NCBI GenBank assembly: GCA_034432095.1
Contig: DAOUCV010000094.1
Coordinates: 1-27,841 of the forward strand
Origin: DAOUCV01 sp034432095
GTDB lineage: Bacteria; Chloroflexota; Dehalococcoidia; Dehalococcoidales; UBA2162
Direction of reading: 5' to 3'
Length of the DNA: 27,841 nucleotides
Of the stretch, positions 23,713-27,841 are shown one piece after another. The position numbers and the translations under genes were made by a program. Position 1 is the first letter of the stretch, and the number at the start of each line of letters is the position of its first letter. The notes beneath the pieces are model-generated. The model saw only the letters and a program-made list of their open reading frames with translations. It was not told the DNA's origin and ran no database searches.

Positions 23713-24315
23713 CTAAACAGTGAGGGCTAAATGTCTTGCCTCTTTCACAATTTTATCCAGGACAGGCGTAATATCCCGAGACGTGTCCACCACGTAGTGC
23801 CTGCGCCGAATCTTCTCTACCGAGGACCTCATCCGCTGGTATGTTGCCCAATCGGCGTCCGAATTACTCTCCGAATTCCCCCGACGGTTCTCAAGCCGCT
23901 GGCGCACCACCTGAGGTGGCGCCTCAACACGCACCAGGATTAACTTGACCCCCAGACGATCAGCAATGTTATAGAGATATTCACGGTGCCGCTCTGATAG
24001 ATTGGTCGCATCTAAAATAAGGGAGACACCCTTTTTCAGCAGTCTCTCAATGAGAAGGTGTACCGCCCGAAAAAGACGGTGACTTTCCTCTGAACTATAG
24101 CTTGGTGGTGAGAAGAGTAGCTTGCGTAAGGTGTCACTTTCTAACACCACAACCGGTAATCTCTCGGCTAGCTTACTACAGAAGTAAGACTTCCCGGCAC
24201 CAGGCAAGCCACTGACCGCCACAAAGATAGGCTTGGCTACCGGGTCCGGGAGTTGTCCCAAGCTCTCGGTCAGTCGTTCCACATCAGCAGTAAGCTGAGT
24301 GTGTTCCATACTCAC
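23713..24315 (-). CDS. P-loop kinase (AAA_33 / zeta-toxin-like fold)
   Basis: 200 residues. Walker A G-L-P-G-A-G-K-S at 36-43; L-E-S-D-T-L-R-K-L and L-I-L-D-A-T-N-L-S match small-molecule or nucleic acid end kinases of the AAA_33 group. An R-x-R-x-x-R-R-x-x-x-S region acts as lid. The substrate is unknown, and no antitoxin is adjacent, so a toxin role is not supported. GTG at 24315 or ATG at 24309 are possible starts; there is no clear ribosome-binding site and TATAAT ends 8 nt before the GTG, so the mRNA may be leaderless from the ATG. Confidence 0.8.
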   Translation of the reverse strand: MSMEHTQLTADVERLTESLGQLPDPVAKPIFVAVSGLPGAGKSYFCSKLAERLPVVVLESDTLRKLLFSPPSYSSEESHRLFRAVHLLIERLLKKGVSLILDATNLSERHREYLYNIADRLGVKLILVRVEAPPQVVRQRLENRRGNSESNSDADWATYQRMRSSVEKIRRRHYVVDTSRDITPVLDKIVKEARHLALTV

Positions 24316-24317
24316 TA

Positions 24318-24323
24318 ATTATA
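24318..24323 (-). promoter_or_regulatory. TATAAT -10 box abutting the kinase start
   Basis: TATAAT on the minus strand with only 8 nt between it and the ATG at 24309. A good -35 box is not visible. The spacing predicts transcription starting at or next to the start codon. Confidence 0.45.
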
Positions 24324-24369
24324 GAACTTTTTTGCTCACTACGCTAGATGGTTTGAGAAAATAATTTGA

Positions 24370-24387
24370 CCGCTGAAGCGTAAGCGG
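24370..24387 (-). terminator. Possible terminator of the PadR-DegV operon
   Basis: CCGCT/AGCGG stem with an 8-nt loop, followed on the minus strand by a T-rich stretch. The stem is short. A second hairpin (GGCTCT-N8-AGAGCC, 24415-24434) lies just before it. Confidence 0.35.
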
Positions 24388-24455
24388 GGATGGCTACCCT
24401 CCCAGGGTCATTTCGGCTCTTCCTACTCAGAGCCTCATCGAAGAAAGACGTTTCC

Positions 24456-24578
24456 CTAGTGACCGCGGATGAAGTCACGCATATTCTCAGACTTGGTCCA
24501 AGCTACCCTAGCTGTGGGCAGAAATTTTATCGCAATCAGTACTCCGAGAATAACAGCTACAATCTCACTGACAACCAT
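24456..24578 (-). CDS. 40-residue single-helix membrane protein coupled to degV
   Basis: The ATG at 24578 directly follows the TGA of the upstream degV gene and has GAGGG 4 nt upstream. Residues 5-20 (E-I-V-A-V-I-L-G-V-L-I-A-I-K-F-L) form one hydrophobic helix; a basic and polar tail follows (W-T-K-S-E-N-M-R-D-F-I-R-G-H). No family recognised. Placement and ribosome-binding site make translation likely. Confidence 0.6.
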   Translation of the reverse strand: MVVSEIVAVILGVLIAIKFLPTARVAWTKSENMRDFIRGH

Positions 24579-25436
24579 TCAACCCTCTTTGTAGAAAGCG
24601 CAACCTATTGTTCCGGTGCCAGTGGCATAGCCCATCACCGGAGTAAACTCCGTAATGAATAGCTCGGCACAATTAAATTCAGATGCTACTCGTTCCTTCA
24701 GCCTTTCGGCTTCTTCCGGGCAGTAGGCGTGCATCACAGCACAATGCACCGGGCTTTGTCCCACCGCACGCCTCATTTCCTGAAGGATACGATTTATGCC
24801 CTGTTCCCTGTTTCTTACTATCCCCTTAAAGCCTACCAGACCGGAAGAGCTGGTCAGTATTGGCTTGATGTTAAGTATCGAGCCTACCTGGGACGCCACT
24901 TTGGGTATGCGACCAGTGCGGTAGACATGACGAATGGTATCCAGAAGGACGACAAAGGTAACCTTGTCTCTCACCTCCTCGGCTACCTTGACCACCTCAG
25001 CCAGGTCCTTCCCTTCGGCAGCCGCCCTAGCCGCTGCCAGGGCGATGAAGCCTTCAGCGGCAGTAGCATTTTGGGAATCCATTACCTCTATAGAGACACC
25101 GGGAAGCTCATCCTTAGCCTGTTCCCTGGCGGCGCAAGCCATATCATACCCTGTGCTCAGCTTGGACGAAAGAGTAATACAGAGAATATCCCTGGCTTTT
25201 TGACTCGCCTCACGATAGGCTTCTAAGTAGTGTCCGGGAGCTGCCGGTGAGGTTTTAAAACTATCGGGGTCCTGCAAGAATAGCTCGTAAGCCTGAGATG
25301 GGGTCATATCCACCATATCCCGATAGATTTTGCCTTGAACCAAAAGCCTGATAGGCACAATCGTAATTTTATGCTGCTCCGCCAGTTCCTTGGTGAGATT
25401 AGCAATGCTATCAGTAACAACAGCTACATTAACCAC
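24579..25436 (-). CDS. DegV family fatty-acid-binding protein (second paralogue)
   Basis: 285 residues. DegV signature: V-T-D-S-I-A-N-L at the N-terminus, F-K-T-S-P-A-A-P-G in the lipid-binding region, and T-L-S-S-K-L-S-T-G-Y followed by the R-H-V-Y-R-T-G-R-I-P-K segment. Bacterial DegV/FakB proteins present fatty acids to a FakA kinase; no FakA is encoded here. GTG start after GAGGAG. Close paralogue of the next upstream gene, so a tandem duplication. Confidence 0.9.
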   Translation of the reverse strand: MVNVAVVTDSIANLTKELAEQHKITIVPIRLLVQGKIYRDMVDMTPSQAYELFLQDPDSFKTSPAAPGHYLEAYREASQKARDILCITLSSKLSTGYDMACAAREQAKDELPGVSIEVMDSQNATAAEGFIALAAARAAAEGKDLAEVVKVAEEVRDKVTFVVLLDTIRHVYRTGRIPKVASQVGSILNIKPILTSSSGLVGFKGIVRNREQGINRILQEMRRAVGQSPVHCAVMHAYCPEEAERLKERVASEFNCAELFITEFTPVMGYATGTGTIGCAFYKEG

Positions 25437-25481
25437 AGCAGTCTCCTCTTTTTAGCTTCTGGATAGGGTCGGCGGCTATTT

Positions 25482-26345
25482 TTACACTGTTGCCTCAGTA
25501 TAGAAGGCGATGGCTAGCACCCCGGTACCAGTAGCATACCCCATTATCGGCGAAAAATCGGTAAGCCAGAGTTCAACGCAATTGAATTCCGAGGAGATTT
25601 TCTCCTTCAGCCTCTCCCCCTCTTCAAGCACATCAGCATGCGCCACCGCCACATGCACCGGGCTTGCCCCCACTTCCTTCTTCATCATTTTAAGGGCGCG
25701 TTTCACCGCCTGCTCTTTACTCCTACTCAAGCCAGCAATACGCACCACACCATCCGTGATAGTAAAAATCGGCTTAATGTTGAGCATTGAGCCTACCTGA
25801 GCAGTAATCTTGGGGATGCGCCCGGTTCTATAGACATAGCGGATTGTTTCCATAATACCAATGACCCTAACCCTGTCCCTCACGGCTTTAGCTATTTTAG
25901 TAACCTCAGCCAGACTTTTACCCTCAGCCGCCGCCCGAGCGGCAGCCAGAACAATAAGCCCCTCCCCTACCGCCGCCGTCTTTGAGTCTATTACCTCAAT
26001 TGGAGTCTGAGGAAGTTCATTCCTGACTTCTTCTTTCGCGATACGAGCCATGTTATAGAGAGTACTGAGCTTGGAAGAAAGGGTGAGACAAAGTATACCC
26101 TCAGCCCGAGTAGATGCCTCACGATAAGCATCCATGTACTCGCCAGCTGAAGCTGGCGATGAAGCAAAGTAGTCAGGTGCTTTTTCCAGCAGTCGGTAGG
26201 CCTCAGCCGCATTTATGTCTACTCCATCCCGATAGATGGCACCATTAAAATGGATATTAAGAGGTATTATTCGCAACTGGTATTGCCTGACCATTTCTGG
26301 AGTTAGACAAGCGATACTATCAGCCAGAATGGCTACTTTTTGCAT
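25482..26345 (-). CDS. DegV family fatty-acid-binding protein (first paralogue)
   Basis: 287 residues, collinear with the downstream copy throughout (I-A-C-L-T-P-E-M near the start, F-A-S-S-P-A-S-A-G, T-L-S-S-K-L-S-T-L-Y, R-Y-V-Y-R-T-G-R-I-P-K, G-Y-A-T-G-T-G). Differences in the pocket region suggest different fatty-acid preference, as in FakB1/FakB2 pairs; this is inference. AGGGG ribosome-binding site; 9 nt after the membrane protein gene, 45 nt before the second copy. Confidence 0.9.
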   Translation of the reverse strand: MQKVAILADSIACLTPEMVRQYQLRIIPLNIHFNGAIYRDGVDINAAEAYRLLEKAPDYFASSPASAGEYMDAYREASTRAEGILCLTLSSKLSTLYNMARIAKEEVRNELPQTPIEVIDSKTAAVGEGLIVLAAARAAAEGKSLAEVTKIAKAVRDRVRVIGIMETIRYVYRTGRIPKITAQVGSMLNIKPIFTITDGVVRIAGLSRSKEQAVKRALKMMKKEVGASPVHVAVAHADVLEEGERLKEKISSEFNCVELWLTDFSPIMGYATGTGVLAIAFYTEATV

Positions 26346-26354
26346 CAGAAACCC

Positions 26355-27284
26355 CTATCCGGTGGCGTCCCCAGCCTTTGGTTGCGGCTTACCGCATCTT
26401 ATCCTTCGTTCCATCAGCGCTGGGATTAGCACGCATCCAATCATTACTAGAGCCAGCACCAGAAAGGCGGGCAGGCCAAGCCTGCCTTCAGCATAAACGG
26501 CGACCATAATCAGGATTAGAAACCCCGATACAAGTAACAGGGTTACTCTCAGCCAGCGTTGTCTTAAACGAATGAAAGCGGCTACAGTGAGGGCTAAAGC
26601 CGAAAAGCTGAGCCCAATCCAGGGAGCAAAATAGCGAATATGCTCAAGACTGAACTCAAGGAATTTGCCCTCGCTGTCTACCGCTAAAAGCCAACCAATA
26701 ATAATTGGCACTGGCAGTAGCATAAGCGCACTATACAACCAATCCCTCTTTATAGCTTGAATGGTAACGGTAAGCACTAACCATAGGGCAAGAGGAAGAT
26801 AAACTAAAATCGCCAGCCATGACCAGATTTTAGGGAGGTAGAGCAGGGGTAAGACCGCCATGACCACCGGTAGCAAAGAGTAACCCAGCCAGGGGAAAAG
26901 CCATACTGGTTTGCCATGGCACCAGCCATAGATGGCGGTACTAAGGACTAAGAGCAGCATAATTGCCAGCCAGCCAATACCCTGCCACCAGTTCAGCACA
27001 AAGAGCAAGGCGAAAAGCAGATGAGGCATTGAGGCTAACAGTGCCTGCCTCCAGGTGCCCTGGCTGTGGGCTTCATATATCTGACGAGCCACCAGCTTAG
27101 CTGAGCCCAAAAGCTTAATACAGGTGTTAGCTGCCTCCTCCTCAGATAACCCCGCTTCCCTCATCTCCTGAAACTCGTCCTCGATATGAGTCTGTAGCTC
27201 ATCAATAACTTCTTGCTCAGAAACGAGGTCCAGTCTCAGGTTATCTCTAATACTATCTAGGTATTGACTCAGTACCGTTAGCAC
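26355..27284 (-). CDS. Membrane protein with N-terminal HAAS-type domain
   Basis: 309 residues. The first ~75 residues are helical and match the HAAS/DUF1700-like domain found next to PadR regulators (Y-L-D-S-I-R-D-N-L, E-L-Q-T-H-I-E-D-E-F, E-E-A-A-N-x-x-I-K-L-L-G). Eight hydrophobic segments follow, spread over about 88-300. The GTG at 27284 is used; a 7-codon ATG frame overlapping the padR stop ends across it. Function unknown, but HAAS membrane proteins are typically controlled by, or antagonise, the PadR encoded before them. Confidence 0.8.
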   Translation of the reverse strand: MLTVLSQYLDSIRDNLRLDLVSEQEVIDELQTHIEDEFQEMREAGLSEEEAANTCIKLLGSAKLVARQIYEAHSQGTWRQALLASMPHLLFALLFVLNWWQGIGWLAIMLLLVLSTAIYGWCHGKPVWLFPWLGYSLLPVVMAVLPLLYLPKIWSWLAILVYLPLALWLVLTVTIQAIKRDWLYSALMLLPVPIIIGWLLAVDSEGKFLEFSLEHIRYFAPWIGLSFSALALTVAAFIRLRQRWLRVTLLLVSGFLILIMVAVYAEGRLGLPAFLVLALVMIGCVLIPALMERRIRCGKPQPKAGDATG

Positions 27285-27300
27285 CGCCCCGTGCTTCCCA

Positions 27301-27636
27301 TTACGCGCTTGTTGGTTGAATAATCAGATTCATAGCCGTCAAGAAACCATGCCACTGGTTCCTCTTTACAGCCAGTAGCCGATAGCCTTTATCAGTAATG
27401 TAATAGTACTTTCTCTGCCGGCCACTGGGTAACATCTGCCACCTACCGACAATTAAACCCGCCTTCTCCAAACGGTGAAGGGCAGGGTAAAGAGTACCCT
27501 CCTTAAACTTAAAGTAGCCCTGACTCTTTCTCTCAAGCTCCTTAATAATTTGATAGCCATACATTGGCTGCTGACTGATGAGACAAAGAAGCAAAGACTC
27601 AGAGCTACCTTTCATCAACTCAAGCCTTTGTGCCAT
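27301..27636 (-). CDS. PadR-family transcriptional regulator
   Basis: 111 residues, the short PadR type. Winged helix with M-Y-G-Y-Q-I-I-K-E-L, K-E-G-T-L-Y-P-A-L-H-R-L-E-K-A-G-L and R-K-Y-Y-Y-I-T-D-K-G. First gene of an operon with the HAAS membrane protein, two degV genes and the small membrane protein. A dyad overlaps the predicted transcription start, so it probably represses its own operon. Confidence 0.92.
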   Translation of the reverse strand: MAQRLELMKGSSESLLLCLISQQPMYGYQIIKELERKSQGYFKFKEGTLYPALHRLEKAGLIVGRWQMLPSGRQRKYYYITDKGYRLLAVKRNQWHGFLTAMNLIIQPTSA

Positions 27637-27658
27637 ATCAATTACCTCGCTTTCGCTA

Positions 27659-27679
27659 ATACTTAGATAGACTATGTAT
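27659..27679. promoter_or_regulatory. Dyad operator candidate of the PadR operon
   Basis: ATACnTAG-N5-CTAnGTAT, a 21-bp inverted repeat just downstream of the -10 box. It lies where a PadR dimer would block transcription, although it differs from the common ATGT-N8-ACAT pattern. Confidence 0.55.
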
Positions 27680-27683
27680 CACA

Positions 27684-27712
27684 ATAATAGCAAAGGTCAG
27701 CCGATTTGACAA
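27684..27712 (-). promoter_or_regulatory. Promoter of the PadR-DegV operon
   Basis: On the minus strand TTGTCA (27712-27707), 17 bp, TATTAT (27689-27684). It lies 14 bp inside the IS end. Confidence 0.7.
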
Positions 27713-27743
27713 CCCCCTATATATTTACTCTTACTAATTTTTC

Positions 27744-27809
27744 AAAATTAGACTGTTAACGCTTGAAAGTTAGACTGTTAATGGTTCAAAACTGGACTGG
27801 GATATTACA
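27744..27809. repeat. Three degenerate 22-bp tandem repeats inside the right IS end
   Basis: Units at 27744-27765, 27766-27787 and 27788-27809. The first two share TTAGACTGTTAA; the third is diverged (CTGGACTGGG). They mirror the left copy. Confidence 0.7.
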
Positions 27810-27833
27810 TCCTTCTGAAAAAAAGGAGGATGT

Positions 27834-27841
27834 ATGGACCA
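27834..27841 (+). CDS. First codons of a truncated ORF leaving the window (probable transposase start)
   Basis: ATG GAC CA after AAGGAGG with a 4-nt gap; identical to the outward start at the left end. Too short to identify. Confidence 0.4.

Larger units (their letters stand above)
27727..27841 (+). mobile_element. Right terminal copy of the inverted repeat; 5' end of an outward-facing insertion sequence (partial)
   Basis: 115 bp, the reverse complement of positions 4-117 apart from one extra A. It reads as an AT-rich end, 22-bp repeats, AAGGAGG at 27823-27829 and ATG at 27834. The left limit is where identity with the other copy stops. Confidence 0.7.

Noticed and set aside
23713..24315. 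Zeta-type toxin
   Set aside because: Walker A and fold are shared with many harmless small kinases and no antitoxin gene is adjacent.
1..27841. Linear replicon with terminal inverted repeats
   Set aside because: Each end continues into an outward-facing ribosome-binding site and start codon cut off by the window, which fits an IS at each side better than a telomere.

Overview
The window is 27.8 kb of bacterial chromosome from what looks like a strict anaerobe. It carries a tungsten-type aldehyde:ferredoxin oxidoreductase (AOR), heterodisulfide-reductase (Hdr) subunits, an in-frame selenocysteine codon, and an oxygen-defence set built on rubredoxin, a rubrerythrin-like protein and superoxide reductase. 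Frequent GTG/TTG starts and the housekeeping neighbours give me the impression of a Chloroflexota/Dehalococcoidia-like organism, but that assignment is tentative. Both ends of the window are inverted copies of one ~115-bp sequence. Each copy carries 22-bp internal repeats and an outward-facing ribosome-binding site plus ATG. The window therefore probably lies between two copies of the same insertion sequence.

Layout, left to right. (1) 239-2071: orphan solute-binding lipoprotein with its own promoter, followed by terminator-like hairpins. (2) 2351-5550, + strand: zinc-ribbon protein, ferredoxin, rubrerythrin-like protein, flavin reductase-rubredoxin (Hrb), cupin and superoxide reductase, preceded by a CRP/FNR-like palindrome. 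(3) 13889-5607, - strand: one long operon of a PaaX-family regulator, an AOR/BamB-like enzyme, a BamC-like Fe-S protein, a very large HdrA (two HdrA modules plus an MvhD domain, with Sec at residue 63), HdrC and HdrB. The promoter contains a clean dyad. (4) 14105-17982: a divergent FdhD homologue without its usual CxxC loop, a DJ-1-like protein without its nucleophile cysteine, a GH51 arabinofuranosidase and a DedA membrane protein. (5) 18305-20723: tRNA-Glu(CUC), tRNA-Gln(CUG), RNase III, a small charged protein, a PflX-type radical SAM protein and acylphosphatase. (6) 20720-24315, - strand: hypothetical protein, DUF362 protein, UPF0173 metallohydrolase, M42 aminopeptidase and P-loop kinase. 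(7) 24456-27636, - strand: PadR regulator, HAAS-type membrane protein, two DegV paralogues and a 40-residue one-helix protein.

The most interesting unit is the PaaX-AOR-BamC-HdrA(Sec)-HdrC-HdrB operon. The enzyme set resembles the core (B, C, D, E and F functions) of the class II benzoyl-CoA reductase complex and the AOR-Hdr type complexes. I infer that a tungsten-bis-pterin enzyme passes electrons through a BamC-like ferredoxin to a flavin-bifurcating HdrABC/MvhD module. Control by a PaaX-type repressor suggests an (aryl-)CoA or aromatic-acid/aldehyde signal. The HdrA reading frame is interrupted by UGA at the cysteine position of a D-C-S-x-C motif. A SECIS-like hairpin with a GGUC loop follows 27 nt later, so I read it as one selenoprotein gene rather than a frameshift or pseudogene.
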